Positions 1 to 9,437 of a stretch of 64,000 nt of DNA are shown piece by piece (the first letter of the stretch is position 1; every line of letters begins with the position of its first letter). The notes below the pieces were generated by a model that was not told where the DNA came from, made no database searches, and saw nothing but the letters and a program-made list of their open reading frames with translations. The translations under genes were made by a program, and so were the position numbers. The DNA comes from Mesorhizobium sp. WSM2240 (GTDB taxonomy: Bacteria; Pseudomonadota; Alphaproteobacteria; Rhizobiales; Rhizobiaceae): positions 5,074,501 to 5,138,500 of the forward strand of contig NZ_CP159253.1 in assembly GCF_040438645.1 (NCBI RefSeq). Direction: 5' to 3'.

Positions 1-1
1 G

Positions 2-664
2 ATCGGCGGTGTTGAGCTCGTCAACCGCTTCCCGACCGGCCGCAATTTCCATGTTTTCATCAATCCGCAGGGCCGCGATGTGCATCCGGACGCGCAGGCC
101 GTGCACGGAATCAGCAACGCCGATCTTGCCGACAAGCCGCCATTCGCGGAGATAGCCGGCCAGTTCCTCGATTTCGTCGATGGCGCCAAGCTGGTCGCGC
201 ACAATGCCGGTTTCGACATGGGCTTCATTAATGCCGAACTGGGGCGGCTCGGCACCCCGGCGATCGGACCGGACCGGGTCGTGGACACTTTGGCCCTGGC
301 GCGGCGCAAGCATCCGATGGGGCCGAACTCGCTCGACGCGCTTTGCCGGCGCTACGGCATCGACAACAGCCGCCGCACCAAGCACGGCGCGCTGCTCGAT
401 TCGGAGCTTCTGGCTGAAGTCTATATCGAGCTTATCGGCGGCAAGCAGGCCGCGCTGATCCTTGATGCGGTAGCGTCCACACCGGCAGGCGACGCCGCAA
501 TGATTCACGTGGAACTTTCCATCCAGGCGCGGCCGGAGCCGCTGCCCTCGCGTCTAACGGAGGCCGAACGCGCCAGTCATGCCCGGCTTGTCGCCGAACT
601 GGGCGAGCAGTCGATTTGGGCGCAGCTAGGCCAGGACCGGTCGAGCCTGCGGGCTCAGGCATAA
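2..664 (+). CDS. dnaQ: DNA polymerase III epsilon subunit, 3'-5' proofreading exonuclease (5' end missing)
   Basis: The frame is open from base 2, so the start codon and the first exonuclease motif (DxE) lie upstream of the window. What remains reads as a DEDDh exonuclease: the ExoII motif is visible as LVAHNAGFDMGF and the ExoIII motif as KHGALLDSELL, giving the catalytic His and last Asp. The family supplies proofreading within the replicative polymerase core. The C-terminal tail of about 50 residues after the nuclease fold is where the enterobacterial protein binds the alpha subunit. The gene ends in a strong hairpin shared with convergent secB. RNase T-like exonucleases share these motifs, but length and the secB neighbour fit dnaQ. 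Confidence 0.9.
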   Translation: MGGVELVNRFPTGRNFHVFINPQGRDVHPDAQAVHGISNADLADKPPFAEIAGQFLDFVDGAKLVAHNAGFDMGFINAELGRLGTPAIGPDRVVDTLALARRKHPMGPNSLDALCRRYGIDNSRRTKHGALLDSELLAEVYIELIGGKQAALILDAVASTPAGDAAMIHVELSIQARPEPLPSRLTEAERASHARLVAELGEQSIWAQLGQDRSSLRAQA

Positions 665-666
665 AA

Positions 667-692
667 AACCCGGCGCAAGGCCGGGTTCTTCA
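667..692. terminator. Bidirectional rho-independent terminator between dnaQ and secB
   Basis: AACCCGGC (667-674) pairs with GCCGGGTT (680-687) around a five-base loop. An A-run lies on the left and a T-rich stretch on the right, so the hairpin can end transcription of dnaQ on the plus strand and of secB on the minus strand. Confidence 0.85.
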
Positions 693-712
693 TTTCAAAG
701 GCCGTACGAAGG

Positions 713-1228
713 TCAGCTGACCTGCACCTTGGAAGCGGTCTTGTCCTCGGCCATCTTCTGCTGGAACATCTGCGCGAAGTCGATCGGGTCGAGCATCAGC
801 GGCGGGAAGCCGCCATTGCGGGTCGCTTCGGCGATGATCTGGCGTGCGAAGGGGAACAGCAGCCGCGGGCACTCGATGAACAGCAGCGGCAGCATGTGCT
901 CCTGCGGGAATCCCTCGATGCGGAACACGCCGCCATAGACCAGCTCGACATTGAACAGCACGTCCTTGTCAAAGGCCGCCTTGGCGTTCAGCGACAGATT
1001 GACGTCGAATTCCTTCTCCGACAGCGGATTGGCATTGACGTTGACGCTGATATTGATGCCCGGCGCCTTGTCGCGGCCGCGCAGCGAATTCGGCGCGCCG
1101 GGGCTCTCGAAGGAAAGGTCCTTCACATATTGGGCAAGCACATTGAGCGAAGCCTGGGTCGTTCCGGCGTTTCCGTTTCCGCTGGTCGGCGTTCCGGCCG
1201 ATTCGTTTTCTTTTTCTTTGCTGGCCAT
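713..1228 (-). CDS. secB: Protein-export chaperone SecB
   Basis: This 171-residue protein matches SecB over its whole length. SecB is a cytosolic homotetramer that keeps precursor proteins unfolded and hands them to SecA. Recognisable segments are the beta-strand region around [18 protein letters not shown] residues 30-45 and the hallmark [16 protein letters not shown] with the following [14 protein letters not shown]. The N-terminal 25 residues are Ser/Gly/Asn-rich and probably disordered, as in other alphaproteobacteria. An AGAGGA ribosome site precedes the ATG. It stands convergent to dnaQ and shares its terminator. Confidence 0.95.
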   Translation of the reverse strand: MASKEKENESAGTPTSGNGNAGTTQASLNVLAQYVKDLSFESPGAPNSLRGRDKAPGINISVNVNANPLSEKEFDVNLSLNAKAAFDKDVLFNVELVYGGVFRIEGFPQEHMLPLLFIECPRLLFPFARQIIAEATRNGGFPPLMLDPIDFAQMFQQKMAEDKTASKVQVS

Positions 1229-1326
1229 CAGCTACGGTCCTCTTGGTTCAGCCGCGCGGCGGCCCGTTTGAATCGAGCGTTCGCTAGCATGCGCGGCATG
1301 TCAAGACAAGGAAAAGGCTCTTGCCG

Positions 1327-1815
1327 TCACTCCTCGTCTATCTGTCGCCAAGGCGACCCCGGCGACCCCCCTTTCGAGTAGTCGTCGGGATCGAGGTCGA
1401 TGGTGCGGCCGCTCCCTTTCCGGGCAAAGCCGCCGCCCATCGTGGAGAAACTGGTTGCGAAATTGACGCGGCTCTTCAGGAACCGCCAGCCGAGGTCGCG
1501 CACCTTCGGCACGAACAGCAGTATGCCGAGAAGATCGGTGAGGAAGCCGGGAATCAGCAGTAAGAATCCGGCGACGAGGATCATGATGCCGTGAGCAAGC
1601 TCGCGGCCCGGGTCGCGCCCGGCCTCGATGTCGCGGCGGATGCGCGTCATGACCCCGAAGCCCTGGAAGCGGAGCAGCATGGCGCCGGCAATGCCGCTCG
1701 CCACGATAAGCCCGAGCGTGGCGAGAACGCCAATCTGACGCCCGACCAGCACGAAGCCTGCTATTTCCAGGAGGGGAAGCACAAGCAGGAAGAGGGGGAT
1801 GAAGGGAATACGCAC
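1327..1815 (-). CDS. fxsA: FxsA family membrane protein
   Basis: A protein of about 162 residues with four hydrophobic segments, beginning at the family's typical start (RIPFIPLFLLVLPLLEIAGF). FxsA is an inner-membrane protein first known for suppressing F exclusion of phage T7; its cellular role is unclear. The segment IMILVAGFLLLIPGFLTD is the second hydrophobic pair typical of the family. The C-terminus is polar and acidic. The GTG at 1815 is preferred because it aligns with other FxsA proteins; an in-frame ATG at 1848 and GTG at 1878 are possible, and none has a convincing ribosome site. Confidence 0.8.
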   Translation of the reverse strand: MRIPFIPLFLLVLPLLEIAGFVLVGRQIGVLATLGLIVASGIAGAMLLRFQGFGVMTRIRRDIEAGRDPGRELAHGIMILVAGFLLLIPGFLTDLLGILLFVPKVRDLGWRFLKSRVNFATSFSTMGGGFARKGSGRTIDLDPDDYSKGGSPGSPWRQIDEE

Positions 1816-2014
1816 GAAACCGCCGGGGGCTGGAGTTGGAATGGGCATGGGCCAGTCAATGCTGGCGCATCGCCCCACAGATAGGTATGCACGGCTTTGA
1901 TTTGAATGATTGCGGCATGCGTTCTATATGCAGTGATTGAACAGCGCGACGCGGCGCCGGACGGCGATCTCGCCATCCAAGCCCGCTGGAACACGGGATC
2001 GGTTGGCGGAAGAT

Positions 2015-2719
2015 ATGGAATTCTTCGATTTCGGCACGATATTTTTTTTGATCGCGGCTGTCGTGATCTTCTTTCAGCTCCGCAACGTGCTGGGACGCCG
2101 TACCGGCAGTGAGCGGCCGCCCTTCGATCCCTATACGGCCGGCCGCGCGCGTACCAAGGATGCGGCGGCCAAACCTGAAAACGTCGTCTCCCTTCCGCGC
2201 AAGCGGACGGCGGCCGAAACCGAAGAAAGCTTCGCCGCCATCGACGCCTTCGCCAAGCCAGGGACTAACCTGAACAAGGGGCTTCGCTCGATCAAGGAGG
2301 CGGATCCGTCCTTCGACCCGAAGAATTTCGTCGAAGGCGCCAAGATGGCCTATGAGATGATTGTCATGGCCTATGCCGATGGCGATCGCAAAACACTGAA
2401 GAACCTGCTTTCGCGCGAGGTCTATGACGGCTTCGTCGCGGCCATCGCCGACCGTGAGAAGCGCAACGAGAAAATCCAGTCTTCATTCGTCGGCATAGAC
2501 AAGGCCGACATCGTCTCGGCCGAGATGAAGAACGGCGAGGCCCATATCACGCTGCGCATCGTCAGCGAATTGATCTCTGCCACCCGCGACAATGCCGGCG
2601 CCGTCATAGACGGCGATCCCGAAACGGTCGCCGAGGTCAAGGATGTCTGGACCTTCGCTCGCGACACGCGCTCGCGCGATCCGAACTGGAAGCTGGTCGC
2701 GACCGAAGAGGAAGACTGA
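2015..2719 (+). CDS. Tim44-like (TimA) domain membrane protein
   Basis: The protein (about 234 residues) has one N-terminal transmembrane segment (FFDFGTIFFLIAAVVIFFQL), a charged linker and a C-terminal Tim44-like domain (about residues 95-230: FDPKNFVEGAKMAYEMIVMAYADGDRKTL...). The domain is shared with the mitochondrial import motor subunit Tim44; the bacterial version is membrane anchored and its exact job is not settled. The start at 2015 is chosen because GGCGGAAG lies just upstream and it begins directly before the membrane helix; an upstream in-frame ATG at 1937 adds a non-conserved leader. It is followed by mltA and smr in an arrangement familiar from Rhizobiales. Confidence 0.85.
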   Translation: MEFFDFGTIFFLIAAVVIFFQLRNVLGRRTGSERPPFDPYTAGRARTKDAAAKPENVVSLPRKRTAAETEESFAAIDAFAKPGTNLNKGLRSIKEADPSFDPKNFVEGAKMAYEMIVMAYADGDRKTLKNLLSREVYDGFVAAIADREKRNEKIQSSFVGIDKADIVSAEMKNGEAHITLRIVSELISATRDNAGAVIDGDPETVAEVKDVWTFARDTRSRDPNWKLVATEEED

Positions 2720-2744
2720 CGCTCGACGGTCGAGGGTCCGGTCG

Positions 2745-3848
2745 GTGCCGCTTTCGCCCGCCTTTCAAATCGTCTCCTTTGCCGATCTGCCAGGCTGGAT
2801 CGCGGACGACCAATCCAGCGCCTTCGACGCGTTTCGGCGTTCTGCCATACATGCCCTGTCGAAGCCGTACCGCTCCGGTTCGTTGGGCGTGGATTCTTCC
2901 AGCTTCTCCGAAGCCTATGAGGCAGCCAGGGCGACAAAATCCCTGACCCATGCGGAGTCGAAAGCCTTTTTCGAGGTCCACTTCGTGCCGGCCCGCATCG
3001 TGCCGGAAGACGCGGATGCCGGTCTGGTCACCGGTTTTTACGAGCCCGAGGTCGAGGCGTCGCTGGTCCGGACGGAGCGCTTTTGCGTTCCGCTGCTTTC
3101 GCGGCCGGCAGATCTCGTCGATATTGACGATGAAAATCGCCCGGATGGGATGGACCCTTACCTGGCTTTCGCCAGGCAAACCGGATCTGGGTTGGTCGAA
3201 TATTTCGACCGCGCCGCGATCGAACAGGGCGCGCTTGCCGGGCAGGATCTCGAAATCGCCTGGATCGAAAGTAAGGTGGATGCCTTCTTCATCCATGTGC
3301 AGGGCGCGGCGCGGCTCAATATGGCCGACGGATCGCTCCGGCGCGTCACCTATGCCGGCAAATCCGGCCAGCGTTTTTCCGGCCCGGGAAAGATCCTTGC
3401 CGATCGCGGCGAGATTCCGCTCAATCAGGTGACTATGCAGTCGATAAGGGCATGGTTCACCCGAAATCCCGACCGCGTTGACGAGATCCTGCAGCAGAAC
3501 CGCTCCTATATTTTCTTTCGCGAAGCGCCGGTCGACGATCCTGCGCTTGGCCCCGTAGCTGCGGCCAAAGTGCCGCTGACACCCGGCCGATCGATCGCCG
3601 TGGACCGGCTGCTGCACACATTCAGCACACCTTTCTTCATCGATGCACCGTCGCTTACCGCCTTTGGCGGACAGCCCTTCCGCCGGCTGTTGATCGCGCA
3701 GGATACCGGATCGGCGATAGTCGGAGCGGCACGGGGCGACCTGTTTGCGGGCTCCGGCCACGAGGCAGGCGAGATCGCCGGCGTGGTGCGCAACCGGGCG
3801 GATTTCTTCGCACTCATCCCCCGCGCTTTGGCCGAGGAACAGGCATGA
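2745..3848 (+). CDS. mltA: Membrane-bound lytic murein transglycosylase A family (MltA)
   Basis: This 367-residue protein carries the MltA domain (roughly residues 85-240, including DAGLVTGFYEPEVEAS) followed by the aspartate-rich 3D domain (FRRLLIAQDTGSAIVGAARGDLF). The family cleaves the MurNAc-GlcNAc bond of peptidoglycan, leaving 1,6-anhydro-MurNAc. The GTG start at 2745 has GAGGG eight bases upstream and leaves a 25-bp gap after the Tim44-like gene. From that start there is no obvious signal peptide or lipobox, which is odd for an enzyme of the envelope. The stop overlaps the smr start as ATGA, so the two are translationally coupled. Confidence 0.88.
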   Translation: MPLSPAFQIVSFADLPGWIADDQSSAFDAFRRSAIHALSKPYRSGSLGVDSSSFSEAYEAARATKSLTHAESKAFFEVHFVPARIVPEDADAGLVTGFYEPEVEASLVRTERFCVPLLSRPADLVDIDDENRPDGMDPYLAFARQTGSGLVEYFDRAAIEQGALAGQDLEIAWIESKVDAFFIHVQGAARLNMADGSLRRVTYAGKSGQRFSGPGKILADRGEIPLNQVTMQSIRAWFTRNPDRVDEILQQNRSYIFFREAPVDDPALGPVAAAKVPLTPGRSIAVDRLLHTFSTPFFIDAPSLTAFGGQPFRRLLIAQDTGSAIVGAARGDLFAGSGHEAGEIAGVVRNRADFFALIPRALAEEQA

Positions 3849-4384
3849 GCAGGCCTTCCGAAAAGAAGCTCAGCGACGAGGACCGTGTGCTGTGGAACCT
3901 GGTCGCCCGCTCGGCAAAGCCACTGACGGGAAAGCAGGCGGTTGAAATACCTGAAGTTCCGCCGGTCTCGATGGATGAGGCGATGGATACGGCTCGTCCC
4001 AAGCCCGTCGCTTCCACCGCCGCTCGGCCGAAGCAGGGCGTTTCGCATTCCTTCGACAAGCCGACGCACGAGAAGCTGGCGAAGGGCCGGCTGCCGATCG
4101 AGGGCCGCGTCGACTTGCACGGAATGAGCCAGGAGCAGGCCTATTCGCTGCTGCTTTCCTTCCTGCACCGGGCGCATGCCGGCGGGGTACGCTACGTGCT
4201 GGTGATCACCGGCAAGGGCTCGTCGTCCGGCGGCGAGGGCGTGCTGCGGCGCGCGGTTCCCGCCTGGCTTTCGACCGCGCCGTTCCGGTCGCTCGTTAGC
4301 AGCCACGACCACGCCGCCCGCAATCATGGCGGCGCCGGCGCGCTCTATGTCCGGCTGCGCCGCCATTCCCCGAAAAACCCGTGA
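3845..4384 (+). CDS. Smr domain protein
   Basis: The C-terminal half holds a Smr (small MutS-related) domain: RVDLHGMSQEQAYSLLLSFL near residue 90, the conserved ITGKG turn near residue 120 and a closing H-D/H pattern SSHDHAARNHGGAGALYV. Stand-alone Smr proteins have nicking endonuclease activity in some bacteria and roles in RNA surveillance in others; here the substrate is unknown. The N-terminal 80 residues are polar and low in complexity. It overlaps mltA by ATGA and the next regulator gene by GTGA, so mltA, smr and the XRE gene form one coupled unit. Confidence 0.85.
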   Translation: MSRPSEKKLSDEDRVLWNLVARSAKPLTGKQAVEIPEVPPVSMDEAMDTARPKPVASTAARPKQGVSHSFDKPTHEKLAKGRLPIEGRVDLHGMSQEQAYSLLLSFLHRAHAGGVRYVLVITGKGSSSGGEGVLRRAVPAWLSTAPFRSLVSSHDHAARNHGGAGALYVRLRRHSPKNP

Positions 4385-4749
4385 CGCCGTTCGGGGCGAA
4401 GATCCGGGCGCTCAGGCGCGAGCGCGGCGTCAGCCAGAAAGACATGGCCAAGGCGCTGGGCGTCAGCGCCGCCTATCTCTCGGCGCTCGAACATGGCCGC
4501 CGTGGCGCGCCAAGCTGGGCGATGGTGCAGAAGATCATCGGCTACTTCAACGTCATCTGGGACGATGCGGAGGAACTGGAGCGGCTGGCCGAGACGTCGC
4601 ATCCGCGCGTTGTCGTCGACACGTCGGGCCTGTCACCGGCCGCTACCGAACTGGCGAACCTGCTTGCAGCTAGCATAGGCCGGCTTGAACCTGACGAAAT
4701 CCGCGACCTGATCGACCAGATCGAGGCGGCGCTGGAAAAACGGCGGTAG
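4381..4749 (+). CDS. XRE-family helix-turn-helix regulator
   Basis: A 122-residue protein whose first 65 residues form a Cro/cI-type helix-turn-helix (IRALRRERGVSQKDMAKALG ... VSAAYLSALEHGRR). The remainder is helical and ends in a charged segment suited to dimerisation. It starts with GTG inside the smr stop (GTGA). XRE proteins bind operator DNA; the target is not evident, and its position last in the mltA-smr unit only suggests local or envelope-linked control. A conserved Rhizobiales neighbour of Smr, but with no trivial name known to me. Confidence 0.82.
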   Translation: MTPFGAKIRALRRERGVSQKDMAKALGVSAAYLSALEHGRRGAPSWAMVQKIIGYFNVIWDDAEELERLAETSHPRVVVDTSGLSPAATELANLLAASIGRLEPDEIRDLIDQIEAALEKRR

Positions 4750-4796
4750 CTTCGAACGGAAGTTCGGATCGTTGGACTTGATTCGGATAGTTGGAA

Positions 4797-5756
4797 CTAG
4801 AACAGAGCCCGCAGTTCCGGCAGCTTCTCGTTGACGAGCCAGCCATAATAATTCTCTTCCGGAAATCTCGGCTCCTGCCCCTCCGCGAAGCGCTTCTCGT
4901 TCTCGGCCTTGAGCGCGTAGGCGCGCGCTTCCGGATCGCCGACATTGTAGAGCGTTGCGGTGATGCCGGGGTTTTGAGAAATGTCGAAGCCGGCGATCGT
5001 CCGGTAGGCGTCGATCGACTTTTTCAGGGTCGCCGCCACATAGGGCAGGGTCAGGTCCGGATCCATGATGGTCTCGTAGACTTGGTTCGGCTGCCGGGCA
5101 TCGAGCTTCGGCAAACCCGAGACCTGATGCACCAGATCGCTCATCTGCAGCGCGGTCAGCGGGTTGAGCTGGCCGATGCCGAAGGTCTGCCCGGCATAGA
5201 AGGGCTGGAAGAACGTCGCGCTGAAGCGGTCGTCGGGATAGGAGACGCCTTCCACCGTCCGACCACGGAATTCCCGGTTCCAGACGCGCTCGCGGCAGGT
5301 CCACACTTCATAGCTGCCCGAAACGTTCGCACAGGCTGAAAATTCCGGCCGCGCGACAAAATCGACGATGTCTTCCTCGCCGTAGCTGAAGCTCAGCCGG
5401 CTGCTCAAATAGGACACGGCCTTGACGTAGTAGGTCTGCAGCCGGTCGTAGGCGTCGACATTGTAGGTGTGTTCGCCGACGATCGCGCCGGCAATGTGGA
5501 CGGGGTCAATGCCGTAGGCATTGGCCGCCGTCTTGATCTTGGAGAGCAACCCTTGGTCGCGCTGCAACAGCGAATAGACCTTGCGGTATTTGGCATCGAA
5601 ACTGGTCTTGCCTGCCTGCGTGCGCTTGGCCGACGCGCCCGGAACTCCGGGCTGTTCCAGGTGCCGATTGCCCACGGGCACAATAATCTGCGCCTGCGCA
5701 ATGCCGACGCCAAGCGCCAGGACCAGCGCGCCCGCCAAAGAAAATGATCTCGTCAT
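4797..5756 (-). CDS. DUF1402-type exported protein, lysozyme-like
   Basis: The 319-residue product begins with a clean signal peptide (MTRSFSLAGALVLALGVGIAQA, cleavage expected before QI), so it should be periplasmic. The ATG at 5756 is chosen over one six codons upstream because GGCGGG precedes it. The mature protein has a helical region with IAGAIVGEHTYNVDAY and FGIGQLNPLTALQM, which recalls the catalytic Glu and the GxxQ-type pattern of soluble lytic transglycosylases. I recognise it as the rhizobial DUF1402 family; enzymatic activity is inference only. It lies downstream of hslU in the same orientation with a 110-bp gap. Confidence 0.65.
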   Translation of the reverse strand: MTRSFSLAGALVLALGVGIAQAQIIVPVGNRHLEQPGVPGASAKRTQAGKTSFDAKYRKVYSLLQRDQGLLSKIKTAANAYGIDPVHIAGAIVGEHTYNVDAYDRLQTYYVKAVSYLSSRLSFSYGEEDIVDFVARPEFSACANVSGSYEVWTCRERVWNREFRGRTVEGVSYPDDRFSATFFQPFYAGQTFGIGQLNPLTALQMSDLVHQVSGLPKLDARQPNQVYETIMDPDLTLPYVAATLKKSIDAYRTIAGFDISQNPGITATLYNVGDPEARAYALKAENEKRFAEGQEPRFPEENYYGWLVNEKLPELRALF

Positions 5757-5866
5757 GTCCCGCCGCAACCCCATGGCCCGCAGCCGTGCAACCTAGGTAA
5801 AGCCCGATTGGGAGTCGAGTCCCTGTAGCCCGGCGCTCGTCGCCGGCCCCACCCGGCGCCGGCTCT

Positions 5867-7180
5867 TTAAAGGATGAATCGCGACAAATCTGTGTTCTTG
5901 GACAGATCGCCGACATTCTTTTGGACGTAGTCGGCGTCGATGTTGATCTCCGAGCCGGAGCGGTCCGGCGCATTGTAGGAGATGTCGTCGAGCACCCGCT
6001 CCATCACCGTCTGCAGGCGGCGCGCGCCGATATTCTCGAGTGTCGCGTTGAGGTCGACGGCGATGCCGGCGAGCGTATCGATGGCGTCGTCGGTGAAGGA
6101 AAGCGTCACGCCCTCGGTATCCATCAGCGCGACATACTGCTTGATCAGGCTCGCCTGCGGTTCGGTCAGGATGCGGCGGAAATCGTCCTTCTCCAGCGCA
6201 CGCAGCTCGACGCGGATCGGCAGGCGGCCCTGGAGTTCGGGCAGGAGATCCGACGGCTTCGACACGTGGAACGCCCCGGAGGCGATGAACAGTATGTGGT
6301 CGGTCTTGATCGGTCCGTACTTGGTCGCGACCGTGGTGCCTTCGACCAGCGGCAGCAAATCGCGCTGCACGCCTTCCCGGCTGACGCCCGCGCCCATGCC
6401 GCCGTCGCGCGCGGCGATCTTGTCGATTTCGTCGAGGAAGACGATGCCGTCGTTCTGCGCCGACTGCAGCGCCATCTGCACGACCTGGTCCTGGTCGAGA
6501 AGCTTGTCCGACTCGTCGTCGATCAGGTGGGAGTAGGACTCCTTCACGGTCGTTTTGCGTGTCTTGGTGCGCTGCCCGCCCATCGCCTTTGACAGCATGT
6601 CGTTGATGTTCATCACGCCGATATTGGCGCCCGGCATGCCCGGAATCTCGAAGCTCGGCATGCCGCCGCTGCCGGTGTCGGCCACCTCGATCTCGATCTC
6701 CTTGTCGTCGAGTTCGCCGTCGCGCAGCTTCTTGCGGAAACTGTCGCGGGTCGCCGGGCTCGCCGTCTTGCCGACAAGCGCTTCCAGCACACGCTCCTCG
6801 GCATTGAGGTGGGCGCGGGCCTTGACCTCCTCGCGCATCTTTTCACGCACCAGGCCGATGGCGACCTCGACCAGATCGCGGATGATCTGCTCGACATCGC
6901 GGCCGACATAGCCGACCTCGGTGAATTTGGTCGCCTCGACCTTGATGAAGGGGGCGCCCGCCAGCCGGGCGAGGCGGCGCGAAATTTCCGTCTTGCCGAC
7001 GCCGGTGGGCCCGATCATCAATATGTTCTTCGGCATCACCTCTTCGCGCATCTCGCCTTCGAGCTGCTGCCGACGCCAGCGGTTGCGCAGCGCGATGGCG
7101 ACCGCGCGTTTGGCGTCCTTCTGGCCGATAATGTAGCGGTCGAGTTCGGAAACGATTTCGCGGGGGGAGAATGTGGTCAT
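5867..7180 (-). CDS. hslU: ATP-dependent protease ATPase subunit HslU
   Basis: HslU (437 residues) is the AAA+ unfoldase of the HslUV protease. The Walker A motif is GPTGVGKT (about residue 60), the Walker B motif [10 protein letters not shown] (about 250), and between them lies the I domain that gates substrates. The protein ends in NTDLSRFIL, the tail that docks into HslV and activates it. The ATG at 7180 gives the family's normal start ([20 protein letters not shown]); the frame extends further upstream without conserved sequence. Its partner hslV is not adjacent but lies 2.2 kb upstream, behind three other genes on the same strand. Confidence 0.97.
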   Translation of the reverse strand: MTTFSPREIVSELDRYIIGQKDAKRAVAIALRNRWRRQQLEGEMREEVMPKNILMIGPTGVGKTEISRRLARLAGAPFIKVEATKFTEVGYVGRDVEQIIRDLVEVAIGLVREKMREEVKARAHLNAEERVLEALVGKTASPATRDSFRKKLRDGELDDKEIEIEVADTGSGGMPSFEIPGMPGANIGVMNINDMLSKAMGGQRTKTRKTTVKESYSHLIDDESDKLLDQDQVVQMALQSAQNDGIVFLDEIDKIAARDGGMGAGVSREGVQRDLLPLVEGTTVATKYGPIKTDHILFIASGAFHVSKPSDLLPELQGRLPIRVELRALEKDDFRRILTEPQASLIKQYVALMDTEGVTLSFTDDAIDTLAGIAVDLNATLENIGARRLQTVMERVLDDISYNAPDRSGSEINIDADYVQKNVGDLSKNTDLSRFIL

Positions 7181-7205
7181 GAGTAAATGGGCTCTTTGAA
7201 CTGAC

Positions 7206-8315
7206 TCAAGTGTGCAAGTGGCGCAGATGGGAACCGGGAAGCCGCAGTGCAATAGTTGGCGGCAGCAGGCCAAGCAGCAGGCTACGCAGGCGGTGCCACT
7301 CGGCGCTTAGAACCAGCACGACCGCGCCGAGCACCAGGACCGTAAGCGGCACGACGCCGTTGACGAACCCGCTCGCGCCGACCAGTGAGGCGAAAGCGAT
7401 GCCGGCATAGGATAGGCCGGAGACCAGTACGGCGCGCCGATCGACAACGACTGCGACGACAGCAAGTACGGAGAACACGGCGAGGATGCCCCAGGCCGAA
7501 CCCGTGCTGGTCATTCCCGAATCCGGCGCAAAGCCTCGGATCAGGGGATGCACGATCATAGGCGCCGCCAGAAGATGGAGCCAGAAGGCGATATCGGTGC
7601 GGCGTGTCACCCGCTGGGGGTCGCTCATGTCGAAGTGCATGGCGAGCGCGAACACGGCAAGACCGCAGATCAGCACGATAATGTTGGACGCGTATTCGAC
7701 GAAATCCGGCGCTGCCGTGAAAAGCAGGCCAACGATGGCGCCGACAAGCGCCAGCATGCCCGCTGCGATCGTAATCGGTACGCGAAAACGCCAGTAGTGC
7801 AGCGCTGTGCCGGCCACGGTTACGAGCGCTGCGCCTGCGAGCGCCAGCGGATCATCGAAGCGCAGCCCGCGGAAGCCGGGGCCGGGGCGGAAACCCGCAG
7901 TCTGTTCGGTCAGGACATCGAACGCATGATAGGACGCCAGGAACACCGCGACGGCGTAGACGATCAGCAGGACGATGCTGGGCAGAGCCATGCGCCGCGC
8001 CTGGGTGAAGAACTGGGCAAGACCCCAGGCAGTCAAAGCCAGGATGGCAGCCGTTCCAAAAAGGCCGAACCTCTCATAGGCAAAATAGGTAAGGGCGCCA
8101 AGAAAGAGCGCAAGGCCAATCGTAACGAAGATATCGCCAAAGCCGCTGATGAAGCGCAGCTTCTCGTCGTCCTCTGGTTCCGATGCCGCGGCCTGCTCGA
8201 TTTCCAGATCGCGCAGGCCCTGTGCCTGCTCGGCTGACAGCAGCCCCTGCGTTACGGCGGCCTGCAAGGTATTTTCCGAGATGGCGCGAACGGGGATGTT
8301 CATTGCAACGGTCAT
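7206..8315 (-). CDS. Polytopic membrane protein of unknown function (DUF2157-like layout)
   Basis: A 369-residue protein with a soluble N-terminal helical part ([21 protein letters not shown]) followed by roughly nine or ten hydrophobic segments from residue 60 to 365. That layout resembles DUF2157 membrane proteins, but I cannot confirm the family. No transport or enzyme motif is visible. It sits between hslU (25 bp downstream) and the UPF0314 gene (its start is 4 bp from that gene's stop), so it is probably cotranscribed with the hslV group. ATG at 8315 or a second ATG at 8303 could be used; neither has a strong ribosome site. Confidence 0.6.
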   Translation of the reverse strand: MTVAMNIPVRAISENTLQAAVTQGLLSAEQAQGLRDLEIEQAAASEPEDDEKLRFISGFGDIFVTIGLALFLGALTYFAYERFGLFGTAAILALTAWGLAQFFTQARRMALPSIVLLIVYAVAVFLASYHAFDVLTEQTAGFRPGPGFRGLRFDDPLALAGAALVTVAGTALHYWRFRVPITIAAGMLALVGAIVGLLFTAAPDFVEYASNIIVLICGLAVFALAMHFDMSDPQRVTRRTDIAFWLHLLAAPMIVHPLIRGFAPDSGMTSTGSAWGILAVFSVLAVVAVVVDRRAVLVSGLSYAGIAFASLVGASGFVNGVVPLTVLVLGAVVLVLSAEWHRLRSLLLGLLPPTIALRLPGSHLRHLHT

Positions 8316-8319
8316 GACA

Positions 8320-8925
8320 TCACACCGGCCCGGATTGCCACTGCTTGATGAAATCGAACGGGTGCAGCAGCATGATCACGTTGAGGGTCAGGTTGTCGCG
8401 GATGACGAGGCCCACGCCTATTTCGAAGGCGAGCGCGAGGGTCACGGTCACCCATATAGGAAGGCGCGCCGCCATGGCAAAGCCCAGCACCATCCACAGC
8501 GTGTCGGACATAGAGTTGACGATGCTGTCGCCGAAATAGTCGAGCGAGATCGTCGCATCGCGATAGCGGTTGATGATGAAGTCGGTGTTTTCCAGAAGCT
8601 CCCAGCCCGCCTCGATCGCCACTGCGAATGCCAGGCGGACGCCGGTATTGACGCGCGGCATGACCAGCCAGAGCAGCCAATAGAACAGGAAGCCGTGTAT
8701 GATATGCGAGAACGTGTACCAGTCGGCGAGATGCTGGCTGTTCTCGCTGCTCTGCGTCACGCCGTGCCAGAACTTGACCGTCCCGCATTCGCAGATCGGC
8801 GGCTGGCCCATGATGTAGAGCACGACGCCCTGCGCCGCGATCAGCGCTGCGGCCACGAGCATTCCGGCCAGCAAAATGCGCCTTTGTTCCGAAGCTTGCG
8901 GATCGGCCGCCTGCGTTACCGTCAT
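8320..8925 (-). CDS. UPF0314 / DUF2585 membrane protein
   Basis: A 201-residue protein with about five or six hydrophobic segments and the strongly conserved stretch [19 protein letters not shown] followed by [17 protein letters not shown], which I recognise as the rhizobial UPF0314 (DUF2585) family. Function is unknown. A CxC pair (ICECGT) sits in the loop after the first membrane helix. Its ATG overlaps the stop of the upstream acetyltransferase gene (ATGA), indicating coupled translation. Confidence 0.75.
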   Translation of the reverse strand: MTVTQAADPQASEQRRILLAGMLVAAALIAAQGVVLYIMGQPPICECGTVKFWHGVTQSSENSQHLADWYTFSHIIHGFLFYWLLWLVMPRVNTGVRLAFAVAIEAGWELLENTDFIINRYRDATISLDYFGDSIVNSMSDTLWMVLGFAMAARLPIWVTVTLALAFEIGVGLVIRDNLTLNVIMLLHPFDFIKQWQSGPV

Positions 8926-9437
8926 GAAAAGTCCCCCTCCTCATTGTCGCGCGCCATCATCAGCGCGAGACCGTAGACCGATGTACGTGTGTCGAAGGCC
9001 TTGAAGCCAGCCTTTTCGTAGGCGCGGATCGCCCGGAGATTTGCGGGGTCCGGATCGATTATCACACGCGGCGTCCCCTCCGCGAAAAGTTCCTCGACGA
9101 ACTGGCGCACGATCGCCGAGCCGTGGCCGATACCGACCAGATCCGAGTCTCCGATCGAAAGGTCGATGCCGAGCGTGCCGAAAGGCTGGTCCCGGTAGGG
9201 GTGGTCGTCTTCGAGATGCGGGTCGTAGCTCTGGAGGTAGCCGATCGGCCTGCCGTCCAGCTCGATGATGAGCGGTTCGACCGAGATGCTGTCGATATGT
9301 TCGCGAATTGCAACGATCTCCTCGTCGGGATCGTCCCACCATTCCGCCACGTGCGGTTCTGCCAGCCAGCCGGCGATCATCGGCAGGTCGGCCTCGGTCA
9401 CCGGCCGGAAGCTGTAGCGATGCGCCTTAGGCGGCAT
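8922..9437 (-). CDS. GNAT acetyltransferase, aminoglycoside 6'-N-acetyltransferase-like
   Basis: About 171 residues, beginning [27 protein letters not shown], the opening typical of the AAC(6')/siderophore-acetylase branch of the GNAT fold. The acetyl-CoA loop region is around [17 protein letters not shown] and the closing strand contains [13 protein letters not shown]. Such enzymes move an acetyl group from acetyl-CoA to an amine; the substrate cannot be read from sequence, and a chromosomal copy in this context need not confer drug resistance. The ATG at 9437 starts 11 bp inside the end of hslV. Longer in-frame starts would add a non-conserved Arg-rich leader. Confidence 0.8.
   Translation of the reverse strand: MPPKAHRYSFRPVTEADLPMIAGWLAEPHVAEWWDDPDEEIVAIREHIDSISVEPLIIELDGRPIGYLQSYDPHLEDDHPYRDQPFGTLGIDLSIGDSDLVGIGHGSAIVRQFVEELFAEGTPRVIIDPDPANLRAIRAYEKAGFKAFDTRTSVYGLALMMARDNEEGDFS

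Noticed and set aside
5775..5866. GC-rich hairpins after hslU as a terminator
   Set aside because: Stems are present but no U-run follows on the minus strand, so termination is not supported.
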